This document shows positions 28,551 to 37,399 of a stretch of DNA of 64,000 nt, piece by piece. Numbering within the stretch: position 1 is the first letter of the stretch; each line of letters opens with the position of its first letter. This stretch comes from Bog-756 sp963699085. GTDB lineage: Bacteria > Actinomycetota > Acidimicrobiia > Acidimicrobiales > RAAP-2. A program made the translations under genes and the position numbers. Below the pieces are notes generated by a model. The model was not told the origin of the DNA. It did not search any database and worked only from the letters and a program-made list of their open reading frames with translations. Where the stretch lies: contig CAVOTH010000004.1 of the NCBI GenBank assembly GCA_963699085.1, positions 124,001 through 188,000 on the forward strand, given 5' to 3'.

Positions 28551-28883
28551 TCTCTCGATCCGTTTCCCCTCGAAGTGCCACGATGGGTCACTGTCCCCGT
28601 CATAGGGAGCAGTCGTCGCCCGGTGCCTAGCCGCTCAAGGGAAGACCATGTGCGTGGACTGAGCTACGGCTACGGCAAGATCCTGATTAACCGTGCTGTG
28701 CCCGTGGAAGCTGACCTCACATGTGACGCCGTCCTGCTTCCACTCGACCAGCTCGTGGCCGCTCACCGTCGCGCTGGGAAAGCGACCGGTCCCGGGTCAC
28801 CGTGACCCGCCGGACGACGTTCTGGGGCAGCAGCTGCTCGGGTGGTCGTAGATCCGAAGAGTCAGATCAGCGGCACTGTCTGC
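28551..28883. other. Gene-poor stretch
   Basis: A 76-residue frame at 28575-28805 (plus strand) has protein-like segments (LINRAVPVEADLTCDAVLLP) but no ribosome site or family match. Nothing else was identified before the acyl-CoA dehydrogenase stop. Confidence 0.35.
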
Positions 28884-30032
28884 TCAGCAACCGAGGGCGC
28901 GGGCGATCACCAGGTGCTGGATTTCGTTTGTCCCCTCGCCGATCTCTAGGACCTTCGAGTCGCAGTAGAACCGGGCCACCGGCGAGTCGAGCATGTACCC
29001 GAGGCCGCCGTGGATCTGGACCGCCTCCGACGCCGCCCACGTGGCCAGCCGGCTGGCTTTCAGCTTGGCCATCGCCGCCTCCTTCAGGAATGGGCGTCCG
29101 GCGTCGCGAAGTGAGGCGGCTCGGTAGGTGAGCCACCTGGCCGCTTCGAGTTCGGTGGCCATGTCAGCCAGCTTGAATTGCACCGCCTGGAACGACGAGA
29201 TCGGTTGTCCGAACTGCACCCGTTGGCGTGCATAGTCGGTCGCCAGTTGAAGAACGGCCTGGGTGAGGCTGAGTGACAGGGCGGCGATGGAGATGCGTCC
29301 GACCTCGAGCGTCCGGAGGAACTGGCTGAGTCCGAGTTCCGGGTCCCCGACCAGGTGATCGTCGGGGACAGCGACGTCGTCGAAGAACAGCTCGCGGGTG
29401 TCGAGGCCCCGCCACCCGATGCCGCGCATCTTCGGGCCCATGGTGAATCCGGGGGTGTCCTTCTCGACCACGAAGCTGGCGAAGCGCGCTGGCGCGTCTG
29501 CACCCGTCTCGGTGCGGGCCAACAGCGTCACGCCGAACGACATGTCCGTTCCGGCGTTGGAGATGAACGTCTTGCTCCCGTTGATCACCCAGCCCCCATC
29601 ACCCCTCACGGCGCGGGTGCGAATCCCCCTTGCGTCCGAGCCGGCATCGGGCTCGGTGAGCCCGAACGCCCCCAGGGCCCGACCCTCAGCCAGTGGTCGA
29701 AGCCACCGGTCACGCTGGGCGTCGTCGCCGAAGAGGAGCAGCGGCAGTGAGCCGATCGTCACGTGGGCCTGCCAGGCGGCAGCCACCGACTGGTCGGCCA
29801 GGCCGATCTGCTCCATGGCAGCGACGAAGCCGACGGTCGACATGCCGATCCCGCCCCACTCCTCGGGAACGAGCATCCCGAGGAGCCCGAGCCCGCCCAT
29901 CTCCCGGAGGAGGTCGGTCGGGCACCTGGCCTCTTCCCAGGCCTGGGGAGCTCGGGCCGCTATCTCCTTGGTCGCGAAGTCACGGCACAGCTCGACCAGC
30001 TCGCGTTCGGGTTCGTTGAGCTCGAAGTCCAT
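28884..30032 (-). CDS. Acyl-CoA dehydrogenase
   Basis: Short-chain-type acyl-CoA dehydrogenase of 382 residues, FAD-dependent. FGLTEPDAGSDARGI, WVINGSKTFISNAG, the arginine-rich ARQRVQFGQPISSFQ and the C-terminal IHGGLGYMLDSP and IGEGTNEIQ (with the catalytic-type Glu) are all intact. It diverges from the class II aldolase over an operator-like palindrome and is the leftmost gene of the catabolic island. Its acyl substrate is probably an intermediate of that pathway (inference). Confidence 0.93.
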   Translation of the reverse strand: MDFELNEPERELVELCRDFATKEIAARAPQAWEEARCPTDLLREMGGLGLLGMLVPEEWGGIGMSTVGFVAAMEQIGLADQSVAAAWQAHVTIGSLPLLLFGDDAQRDRWLRPLAEGRALGAFGLTEPDAGSDARGIRTRAVRGDGGWVINGSKTFISNAGTDMSFGVTLLARTETGADAPARFASFVVEKDTPGFTMGPKMRGIGWRGLDTRELFFDDVAVPDDHLVGDPELGLSQFLRTLEVGRISIAALSLSLTQAVLQLATDYARQRVQFGQPISSFQAVQFKLADMATELEAARWLTYRAASLRDAGRPFLKEAAMAKLKASRLATWAASEAVQIHGGLGYMLDSPVARFYCDSKVLEIGEGTNEIQHLVIARALGC

Positions 30033-30045
30033 CGTCGAATCCTAT

Positions 30046-30061
30046 TGGACCGACCGGTACA
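30046..30061. promoter_or_regulatory. TGTACCG-N2-CGGTACA-type operator, site 2
   Basis: TGGACCGACCGGTACA matches the 7-2-7 consensus with one mismatch in the left arm. It lies 14 bp upstream of the acyl-CoA dehydrogenase start and 29 bp upstream of the aldolase start, where one repressor could control both. Confidence 0.55.
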
Positions 30062-30090
30062 GCTGCGTACCCGGGCGGTACCATCGGGGG

Positions 30091-30858
30091 ATGGCGTCCG
30101 ATCGCACCCCACCCACATTCCCCAAGTTCGACACCGTGGAGGAGGAACGCACCCACCGCAAGCAGCGCCTGGCTGCGGCGTTCCGGATCTTCGGGCACTT
30201 CGGCTTCGACGAGGGCACGGCCGGGCACATCACGGCGAGGGACCCCGAGCGGACAGACCACTTCTGGGTGAATCCCCTCGGCATGAACTTCAAGCAGATC
30301 CGGGTCCGGGACCTCCTCCTGGTCAATGACCAGGGCGAGGTCGTCGAGGGAACCTGGCCGGTGAACAAAGCCGCCTTCGTGATCCACTCCCAGATTCACG
30401 CGGCCCGACCCGACGTCGTATCCGCCGCCCACTCCCACTCGGTATACGGAAAGGCTTGGTCGTCACTGCAACGGCCACTCGACCCGCTCACCCAGGACGC
30501 ATGCGCGTTCTATGAGGACCACGTCGTCTTCGAGGACTACACCGGGGCCGTGCTCGACCTGGAGGAGGGTAAGCGCATCGCCCAGGCCCTCGGTGAGTGC
30601 AAGGCGGCAATCTTGGCCAACCACGGCCTGCTCACCGTCGGCCGCACCGTCGACGAGGCGGCATGGTGGTTCGTCACCATGGAGCGAACGTGCCAGGCCC
30701 AACTGGTGGCCGAGGCGGCGGGCACTCCCATCCTGATCGGCTCGGACGTGGCCCAGACGACCTATGGCCAGACCGGTGGGCACCGTACCGGATGGCGCCA
30801 GTTCCAGCCCCTCTACGACTGGATCGTCGAGGAGCACCCCGACCTGCTCGAAGAGTAG
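30091..30858 (+). CDS. Class II aldolase/adducin family protein
   Basis: Zinc-type aldolase-fold protein of 255 residues. The metal ligands are visible in SAAHSHSVYGKA and in ANHGLLTVG; GTAGHITARDPERTDHFWVNP is the N-terminal active-site region. Family members cleave aldol bonds or act as decarboxylases or dehydratases. ATG at 30091. It converges on the SDR ending at 30875. Confidence 0.9.
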   Translation: MASDRTPPTFPKFDTVEEERTHRKQRLAAAFRIFGHFGFDEGTAGHITARDPERTDHFWVNPLGMNFKQIRVRDLLLVNDQGEVVEGTWPVNKAAFVIHSQIHAARPDVVSAAHSHSVYGKAWSSLQRPLDPLTQDACAFYEDHVVFEDYTGAVLDLEEGKRIAQALGECKAAILANHGLLTVGRTVDEAAWWFVTMERTCQAQLVAEAAGTPILIGSDVAQTTYGQTGGHRTGWRQFQPLYDWIVEEHPDLLEE

Positions 30859-30874
30859 CGGGGCCGTTGCGCGG

Positions 30875-31789
30875 TCACGGGTCGACAGGCGGGTCGTCCT
30901 CCTGTAGGTGGGCCATGAAGGCGGCCGACCACTCCATGAGGTCGGCGGGTACGAAGTAGCCGGCTTCGTCGTTGATGGTCCCCCAGTGGGCAGCCACGTC
31001 CTCGATGGTCGGTTCCGTTCCGGGGTGGACGTAGCCCTCGGTCGAGGCGATGAACAGGCGGGCGAACCGACCGAAGCCGGCCGTGTAGATCTCGCCGGTC
31101 ACCGGGCAGCTCTCGTGGGCCAGGTAGGCGGCCATCGGTGCGACCATTTCCGGCGCCATCCGGGGGTCGTCCGATCTGGGCCCGGCCATCCGGGTCATCG
31201 CCCCCGGGGCGATCATGTTGACCTTGATGCCGAGGCCGGCGCCGGCGGTGGCCAGGCTGCGGGTCAGCCCGAGGACCCCGCCCTTGGCGGTGGCGTAGGA
31301 CGTATTGGTGGGTAGGCCCAGCATCCCGGTGGAGGTGGTCATGACGATGCGGCCGTAGCCCTGGTCGGCCATGTGCGGCCAGGCGGCGCGGGCGGTGTTG
31401 AACGATCCGCCCACGTGGACCGCCAGGTGCAGGGCCAGGTTGTCGGCGTCGACGTCGGGAGGACCGGCCCAGCGGATGACGCCGGCGTTGTTGATCACGA
31501 TGTCGATGCGACCGAAACACTCGACCGCTGCGGCGATGAGCCCCTCCGACCCGGCGACCGACGACACATCGTTGGTGTCAGCGATGGCCACGCCCCCCGC
31601 TTCGACGATGCCGGCGACGGCGACCGTTGCCGGCGCGTCGTCGGTCCCCTTGCCGTCGATGGAGCCGCCGAGGTCGTTGACGACCACCTGGGCCCCGCGC
31701 TCGGCCAGGAGGCGCGCATAGCCCAGACCGATGCCGCGCCCTGCCCCGGTGACGACGGCGACGCGTCCCTTGAAGTCGAGCTGGCTCAG
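30875..31789 (-). CDS. SDR family oxidoreductase with a probable CTG start
   Basis: SDR of about 304 residues resembling the dehydrogenase part of multifunctional beta-oxidation enzymes: VVVNDLGGSIDGKG after the first strand, VINNAGVIRW, MTTSTGML and YATAKGG. A GTG at 31687 would cut off the nucleotide-binding loop. Reading upstream in frame gives VAVVTGAGRGIGLGYARLL, so the true start must lie further 5'. The only sensible codon is CTG at 31789, whose second and third bases belong to the TGA of the amidohydrolase (CTGA overlap), implying coupled translation. Confidence 0.82.
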   Translation of the reverse strand: MSQLDFKGRVAVVTGAGRGIGLGYARLLAERGAQVVVNDLGGSIDGKGTDDAPATVAVAGIVEAGGVAIADTNDVSSVAGSEGLIAAAVECFGRIDIVINNAGVIRWAGPPDVDADNLALHLAVHVGGSFNTARAAWPHMADQGYGRIVMTTSTGMLGLPTNTSYATAKGGVLGLTRSLATAGAGLGIKVNMIAPGAMTRMAGPRSDDPRMAPEMVAPMAAYLAHESCPVTGEIYTAGFGRFARLFIASTEGYVHPGTEPTIEDVAAHWGTINDEAGYFVPADLMEWSAAFMAHLQEDDPPVDP

Positions 31790-33030
31790 GCCGGCACCGG
31801 GGCCTGCATCCCGAGGATCCCGGCCAGGGTGCCGCCGACGATGGCGGCCCGCTCGTCGGCGGGAATGCCGTCGAGCTGGGTGGCGATGAGCTCCCGGCTA
31901 CCGCGGAAGGTGCCTTCGGCGTGCGGATAGTCGTTGCCCCACACCAGGCTCGTCAACCCGGTGATGTGGCGGCAGGCGATGGCCACCGGGTCGTCCTGGA
32001 AGGAGATGTGGAACTGGCGCTTCACGTACTCGCTCGGCATCAGCGGATAGGGCCACTTCTCGTTGAGACGGAACAGCTGGGCCATGGAGGGCTGGTCATT
32101 GGAAGGGCGCTCGTCGTCCCAGTAGCCGAGCCACCAGTCGGGGTCCTGGCCGATGCCGGTGATCCAGCACTTGTCCATGGCGCCGACCAGGGAGGCCAAC
32201 CAGTTGGCGTTGAACTCGATCAACGAGAAGTGGAGGTCGGGATAGCGCTCGGGGACCCCGCCGCCGATGAGCTCGCACATGATCTGCTGCGGGACGATCG
32301 TGGAGTAGATGCTCTGGGTGATCATCCGCTTCGACGCCGACTTCTCGGTCATCGGCTGGTTCACCTGCGCCGCCGATTCCATCACCACCTTCAACGTGGT
32401 CGACGCCGGGTCGTTGACCTTCACACCACCGGTCTGGGTGTGGATGAAGATCGACAGGCCGTTGGCCACGGCGGACTCCCACACCGGGTCGTAGTCCCGG
32501 GAGTAGTAGGGCTTGGGTGGAGTGGCCGGAAGCAGGATGGCGCGGAACCCGGAGGCGGCGACCCGCTCGATCTCGACCACGGCGTCGGCGATGTCGGTGA
32601 TCGGGATCGGTGCGGTCGGGACGATCCGGGAGAAGTACGGCGTGAATCGCTCGACGACGTAGTCGTTGTAGACCCGGGCATGGGCCATCGAGAGCTCATG
32701 GTCGTCCGAGTAGAGGCCGAACAACGACAGGTTCGGGTGCATCACCTGGATGTCCACCCCGTCGAACGTCATATCGTCGAGGATGATCTCCGGATCACCC
32801 TCGGGCATCCGGCCGCCGGTCTGGCGGTAGCGGGAGATCGTCCAGCCCTCATAGCCGGGCGTGTGCAGACGGCGGAAGATCCGGGCGCCACCCTCGACCA
32901 GCGGCTCGATCTCGAAGTCCTCCTCCCAGACCCCCCGCTCCCGCAGATGCTTCGGCAGGCGGGTACGGAAGAGGTCGGTGGGCTCCAACAGGTGCCCGTC
33001 GGCGGACACCACCAGTTCGTTCTGCGACAT
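31786..33030 (-). CDS. Amidohydrolase family 2 protein (ACMSD-like)
   Basis: Metal-dependent amidohydrolase-2 protein of 414 residues, a family that includes aromatic decarboxylases and hydrolases. VVSADGHLLEP replaces the usual DxHxH-type first motif, FIHTQTGG carries the next His, and GNDYPHAEGTF holds the last Asp/His. A strong AGGAGGT site precedes ATG 33030. It is translationally coupled to the SDR and diverges from the cyclase across operator site 3. Ring cleavage-product decarboxylation or hydrolysis is plausible. Confidence 0.88.
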   Translation of the reverse strand: MSQNELVVSADGHLLEPTDLFRTRLPKHLRERGVWEEDFEIEPLVEGGARIFRRLHTPGYEGWTISRYRQTGGRMPEGDPEIILDDMTFDGVDIQVMHPNLSLFGLYSDDHELSMAHARVYNDYVVERFTPYFSRIVPTAPIPITDIADAVVEIERVAASGFRAILLPATPPKPYYSRDYDPVWESAVANGLSIFIHTQTGGVKVNDPASTTLKVVMESAAQVNQPMTEKSASKRMITQSIYSTIVPQQIMCELIGGGVPERYPDLHFSLIEFNANWLASLVGAMDKCWITGIGQDPDWWLGYWDDERPSNDQPSMAQLFRLNEKWPYPLMPSEYVKRQFHISFQDDPVAIACRHITGLTSLVWGNDYPHAEGTFRGSRELIATQLDGIPADERAAIVGGTLAGILGMQAPVPA

Positions 33031-33121
33031 CAGTCTGACCTCCTTGCGCCGGGCCAGGGATCGTCCCCAGGCCACGGAACGGTGCTTCGCGACTGAGCGC
33101 GAACTACGTTCACAACCTAAC

Positions 33122-33137
33122 CCTAACGGTCGGTACA
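33122..33137. promoter_or_regulatory. TGTACCG-N2-CGGTACA-type operator, site 3
   Basis: Plus strand CCTAACGGTCGGTACA: the right arm is perfect and the left arm matches 4 of 7. If one C is restored (CTAACCGGTCGGTACAG) it equals the reverse complement of site 4, so a base may be missing here. It is in the divergent amidohydrolase/cyclase promoter. Confidence 0.45.
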
Positions 33138-33192
33138 GTGCAACGCGTGCCTATGGTCGGGGCGACCGAAACGCCCGGAAGGAGCAGGAACG

Positions 33193-34251
33193 ATGACGAA
33201 GCGGTGGAAGCAGCGCCCGCCTGGCTCGAACTGGGGTGACTGGGGCGATGACGACGAGTTGGGCCGCATCAACCTGGTCACCCCGGACAAGGTCCTCGAG
33301 GGTGTCCGCGAGGTCGAGGCCGGGATCAGCTTCTGCCTCAGCCTGCCGCTCGACTACCCCGGAGGGAACGCCCTCAACCAGCGGCGGTACCCGCCGGTCC
33401 TGGCACCGACCGAGGACATGGACGGCAACGCGGACACCTTCTACAACATCCACATGAGCGAGATGGCGGACTTCGGGGACCCCAAGTACGTCGACGTGTG
33501 GGCGGACGACGTGGTCACCCTGTCACTCCAGTACTCGACCCAGTGGGACTCGCTCGCCCACGTCGGCGCCGAGTTCGACGCCGACGGCGACGGTGTGGAG
33601 GAGGCCGTGTACTACAACGGGTACCGGGCCGGCACCGACCTGGTCGGACCGACGACCGACGCCGCCGGCGACGGTGGCTCCCACCGATGCTTCGCCCACC
33701 ACCTGGGACTGGAGCACATGGCGTACCACGGGGTGCAGGGTCGGGGAGTCCTGGTCGACCTGGCCGCCCATCTCGGTGATGAGTGGCGGGCGGTGGACCG
33801 GGCCTTACTCGAACAGATCATGGCCGAGGACAACGTCGTTGTGGAGCCCGGGGACATGCTCCTGTTGCACACCGGCTTCGCCACCCGGATCCTCGAGTAC
33901 GAGCACGAGCCCGACCCGAAGAAGATCTTCACGTTGTGCAGCTACCTCGACGCCCGGGACGAGTCCCTACTGGAATGGATCGCCGAATCGCAGATCTCGG
34001 CGCTGGTGGCCGACAACTACTCGGTCGAAGGACTGCTCGGCCGGGACCGTATCGACGGCCGGCACTCGTTCCTGCCCATCCACAACCTCTGCCTCTTCAA
34101 GCTGGGTATCCCTTTGGGGGAGTTGTGGTATCTGCACGAGCTTGCGTCGTGGTTGCGCGAGCACGGCCGCAGCCGGTTCCTGCTCACCGCGCCGCCACTG
34201 CGGATGCCCGGGATCGTAGGATCACCGGTCACCCCCATCGCCACCGTCTGA
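33193..34251 (+). CDS. Cyclase family protein (kynurenine formamidase-like)
   Basis: Metal-dependent hydrolase-like protein of 352 residues of the cyclase/KynB superfamily. The normal HxTHxDxPxH signature appears as STQWDSLAHVG, with Gln at the position of the second His, as in the longer subfamily with an N-terminal WGDDDELGRIN segment. LLLHTGF and the C-terminal HNLCLFKLGIPLGELWYLHEL are also typical. It converges on the monooxygenase, with the two 3' ends overlapping by 30 bp. Likely opens a lactone or cyclic amide, possibly from the adjacent Baeyer-Villiger reaction (inference). Confidence 0.88.
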   Translation: MTKRWKQRPPGSNWGDWGDDDELGRINLVTPDKVLEGVREVEAGISFCLSLPLDYPGGNALNQRRYPPVLAPTEDMDGNADTFYNIHMSEMADFGDPKYVDVWADDVVTLSLQYSTQWDSLAHVGAEFDADGDGVEEAVYYNGYRAGTDLVGPTTDAAGDGGSHRCFAHHLGLEHMAYHGVQGRGVLVDLAAHLGDEWRAVDRALLEQIMAEDNVVVEPGDMLLLHTGFATRILEYEHEPDPKKIFTLCSYLDARDESLLEWIAESQISALVADNYSVEGLLGRDRIDGRHSFLPIHNLCLFKLGIPLGELWYLHELASWLREHGRSRFLLTAPPLRMPGIVGSPVTPIATV

Positions 34252-35877
34252 CGCCCGACCCAATCTGAAGGCGGCGTAGTCGCTGTCGACGACTTTGGCG
34301 ATCTCCTTGAACAGCTTGGGCCGGCCGCCCGAGTTGAGGAGGTATTTCTGGGGCTTGCCGGGGATGTTGGTGCCGAAGAAATAGCTGGCCTTGCCGAAGG
34401 TTGCGTGCTCCGCGCCCCGGTCGACCATGGAGGTCCACCCGGTTTCCGCCTCCGGTCGGACCTCGATGGTGTCGAAGCCGCGGTCGCGGACGAAGGTGAG
34501 CGCCTCGGTGATGAACTCGACCTGATCACCGTTGTAGCGCGGGTTGTTTCCGGCGGCAGCGTGCGGGCCACCGGGAAAGAAGAAATTGGGGAACCCGGTG
34601 GTCTGTATGCCCAGGAATGTCTTCGGGCCATCCGCCCAGTAGTCCGAGAGCGCGAGCCCATCCTTCCCTCGGATGCCCATCCGCAGGAGAGCGCCGGTTC
34701 CGAAGTCGAAACCGGTGGCCCAGATGATTATGTCGAACTCCCGCTCCCCGTCGGTCGTCTCGATTCCGGTCGTGGTGACTCGCACGAACGGCGTCTGGCG
34801 GAGGTCGACAAGGGTGACCTTCGGGTCGTTGAACATCTCGAAGTAGCCGGTCACGAAGGGAGGCCGCCGCTCGCCGTAGCCGTGGTCCTTCGGGATGAGC
34901 CTGTCCGCAACCGTCGGGTCCTCGACGATGCCGCGGATCTTGTTTGCGATGAATTCGCTCCACTCGGCGTTGGCCGCCTGGTCGAACAACACATCGGCAT
35001 AATTGCTCGACAATTTCGAGAATCCCGGACTCCGCCACATCGTCTCGAAGAAGGCCTGGCGTTCCTCGACCGAGTCGTCGAAGGCCGAGCGCTCATTGGC
35101 CGGGTGGAGGAATCCGGCCACGGACGTATTGAGCACCTGGCGCATCTCCTCGAAACCGGCACGGAGCTCGGCCTGTTCCTCGGGTGTGATGGGAGCGTTG
35201 TTCAGCGGGGTGCACCAGCTCGCCGTCCGCTGATACACGGTCAACGAGGCGACCTGTTCGGCGATGGCCGGGGCGACCTGCACACCGCTCGAACCGGTGC
35301 CGATGACCGCGACCCGTTTGCCGGCGAGGTCGACCGGGGCCTTCGGCCACAGGCCCGTGTGATACGACTCACCGCGGAAGTCCTTGCGGCCCGGTACGTC
35401 TGGATAGAACGGCACGGACAGAATGCCGGTTGCGGCCACCAGGTACCTGGAGCTGAACTCGGCGCCGTTGTTGACCGACGTCACCCACCTACCCGACGGA
35501 TCATCCCAGGTCGCCGACGTGACTCGGGAGTTGAAATGTATGTGGCGGCGGAGGTCGAACCGGTCGACCACATGGTTGAGGTAGCGCTCGGTATCGGGCT
35601 GCTCGGCGAACTGCTCACTCCACTCCCATTCCTCGAAGAGCTCCTTCGAGAACAGGTAGCCGTAGGTGTAGCTCTCGGAGTCGAAGCGGCATCCGGGATA
35701 GCGGTTCCAGTACCAGGTCCCGCCCACACCACCCCCGGCTTCGAGCATCAACGCGGAGAATCCGGCCTCCAGGGCCATGTACAGCTGGTAGATGCCGGTC
35801 ACGCCGGCACCGACGATCAGGACGTCGGCGTCGAGTGGGCCCGGGCCCTGGTCAGGTGGGGATTCAGAGTGGGTCAT
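34222..35877 (-). CDS. Baeyer-Villiger-type flavin monooxygenase
   Basis: Class B flavoprotein monooxygenase of about 551 residues that inserts oxygen next to a ketone to make an ester or lactone. FAD loop GAGVTG at residues 23-28, the BVMO fingerprint FRGESYHTGLWP at 167-178, and NADPH loop GTGSSG at 193-198 are all present, and the WATGFDFGTGAL segment closes the fold. The ATG at 35877 is preferred over one at 35910. It diverges from the Rieske oxygenase across operator site 4. A cyclic ketone in this pathway is the likely substrate. Confidence 0.93.
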   Translation of the reverse strand: MTHSESPPDQGPGPLDADVLIVGAGVTGIYQLYMALEAGFSALMLEAGGGVGGTWYWNRYPGCRFDSESYTYGYLFSKELFEEWEWSEQFAEQPDTERYLNHVVDRFDLRRHIHFNSRVTSATWDDPSGRWVTSVNNGAEFSSRYLVAATGILSVPFYPDVPGRKDFRGESYHTGLWPKAPVDLAGKRVAVIGTGSSGVQVAPAIAEQVASLTVYQRTASWCTPLNNAPITPEEQAELRAGFEEMRQVLNTSVAGFLHPANERSAFDDSVEERQAFFETMWRSPGFSKLSSNYADVLFDQAANAEWSEFIANKIRGIVEDPTVADRLIPKDHGYGERRPPFVTGYFEMFNDPKVTLVDLRQTPFVRVTTTGIETTDGEREFDIIIWATGFDFGTGALLRMGIRGKDGLALSDYWADGPKTFLGIQTTGFPNFFFPGGPHAAAGNNPRYNGDQVEFITEALTFVRDRGFDTIEVRPEAETGWTSMVDRGAEHATFGKASYFFGTNIPGKPQKYLLNSGGRPKLFKEIAKVVDSDYAAFRLGRASDGGDGGDR

Positions 35878-35948
35878 GGGTGAGCCGCGTCCATCCAGTC
35901 GCTGTGTCATCGGAGGCTTCGGCACCACCACGAGCACATTCTCAGGTC

Positions 35949-35964
35949 TGTACCGACCGGTTAG
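35949..35964. promoter_or_regulatory. TGTACCG-N2-CGGTACA-type operator, site 4
   Basis: TGTACCGACCGGTTAG: left arm perfect, first four bases of the right arm conserved. It lies between the monooxygenase and Rieske oxygenase genes, 37 bp before the Rieske start. Its reverse complement closely matches site 3. Confidence 0.5.
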
Positions 35965-36001
35965 TATACGGCGCGACACGTTCGGAAAGGGAAGTTGCGA
36001 A

Positions 36002-37366
36002 ATGGCGATCACCGATCAGAGGCGTTCGAGGATTCCCGTCCCATTCGCGGTGGAGCTCCCGGACCGGATTCCCAAGGAGCGCTACTACGACCCGGGCTTC
36101 TTCCAACAAGAGGTCGATCTCCTGTGGTCCCGGACCTGGCAGATGGCGTGCCGGCTCGAGGAGATCCCGCAACCCGACGACTTCACCGAGTACCAGATCC
36201 TGGATCAGTCGATCATCGTGGTCCGCACCGAGGACGGGGGGGCCCGGGCCCTTCAGAACGCCTGTCGACATCGCGGTGTGCGGGTGGTCGAAGGGAGCGG
36301 GACCTGCGAGAACGGCTTCGTCTGCCCGTTCCACGGCTGGTGCTACGCCGCCGACGGGACCAACACGTTCGTTTCGAAGGCGCGGAGCTTTTCCGAGCAC
36401 AATCTGCAGCCTGGTGACATCAACCTCACTCCGGTGCGCTGCGAGGTATGGGGAGGGTGTGCGTGGATCAATCTCGATGACAGCGCACCGCCGCTGCGCG
36501 AATGCATCGAGCCCTTCGCCACCACCCTCGACGCCTGGAAGATGGAGTCGTTCCGCGCCGAGTGGTGGTACTCATTCCGCCTGCCGGTCAACTGGAAGCT
36601 GGCCGAGGAGGCGTTCCTCGAGCAGTATCACGTCATCGAGACGCACCCCCAGCTGGTCATCCCCGGGAGGTTCCCGCCGCGGGACCCGACCACGTTCGAC
36701 CCACGGACCTTCATCGATTCGGAGATCCACTACCTGCACACGATGAGTGACGGAATGGCCGGCATGGTCCACGCCAACGACGTGGCCATCGCCGAGGGCC
36801 TCCGGGACATCGAGCTCCCGGCGGACCCCGTCCTGGCCATGGCCACCTGGCAGCGCACCCTCAACGATGCCGTCGTCGCATGGCACCGCGAGCGGGGGTG
36901 TGACATCCCCGACCTCAACGAACTCGAGGAGGTCGGCCTGAACGAGCCGATGGGTTACTGCTTCCCCCATTTCTTCGTGCTCCCGATGTACTCCAGCGCC
37001 TCGGCGTACCGATTCCGCCCCTTGGCGCCGGAGGAGACCCTGATGGAGATCTGGTCGCTCACGCGCTTTCCCGTAGGAAGCACCGGGGAGAAGCCGACAC
37101 CGCCCGAGCCATGGGTCCATGATGACCCGCGGGTACCTCCGATCCCCATCCAGGACTTCTCGAACCTCCCGCGGCAACAGCGGGGGCTCCACGCCAGGAG
37201 CTTCGAATACCTGCGCCTGTCGGAGGGGATCGAGGGCGGCGTCGCCAACTTCGAACGGACCGTCGACGGCTTCCTCGCCGGCCTCCCTTACGAACAGCTG
37301 CTTCCCGCACTTCACCAGATCAACCTCAACCCGCTCGAGCGGCCGGTCGTCGACCTCGGCCTCTGA
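36002..37366 (+). CDS. Rieske non-heme iron oxygenase, alpha subunit
   Basis: Terminal oxygenase of 454 residues. The Rieske [2Fe-2S] centre has Cys88, His90, Cys108 and His111 (CRHRG, CPFHGW). The mononuclear iron site starts with His210 and His215 in EQYHVIETHP. Length and layout are those of aromatic-ring-hydroxylating oxygenase alpha subunits. No beta subunit, ferredoxin or reductase is adjacent, so electrons must come from elsewhere. ATG at 36002. It is followed by an NTF2-like gene that might be a partner, but that protein lacks recognisable beta-subunit motifs. Confidence 0.93.
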   Translation: MAITDQRRSRIPVPFAVELPDRIPKERYYDPGFFQQEVDLLWSRTWQMACRLEEIPQPDDFTEYQILDQSIIVVRTEDGGARALQNACRHRGVRVVEGSGTCENGFVCPFHGWCYAADGTNTFVSKARSFSEHNLQPGDINLTPVRCEVWGGCAWINLDDSAPPLRECIEPFATTLDAWKMESFRAEWWYSFRLPVNWKLAEEAFLEQYHVIETHPQLVIPGRFPPRDPTTFDPRTFIDSEIHYLHTMSDGMAGMVHANDVAIAEGLRDIELPADPVLAMATWQRTLNDAVVAWHRERGCDIPDLNELEEVGLNEPMGYCFPHFFVLPMYSSASAYRFRPLAPEETLMEIWSLTRFPVGSTGEKPTPPEPWVHDDPRVPPIPIQDFSNLPRQQRGLHARSFEYLRLSEGIEGGVANFERTVDGFLAGLPYEQLLPALHQINLNPLERPVVDLGL

Positions 37367-37399
37367 GCGCGACCACCGACACCGGAGACGAGACCGATC

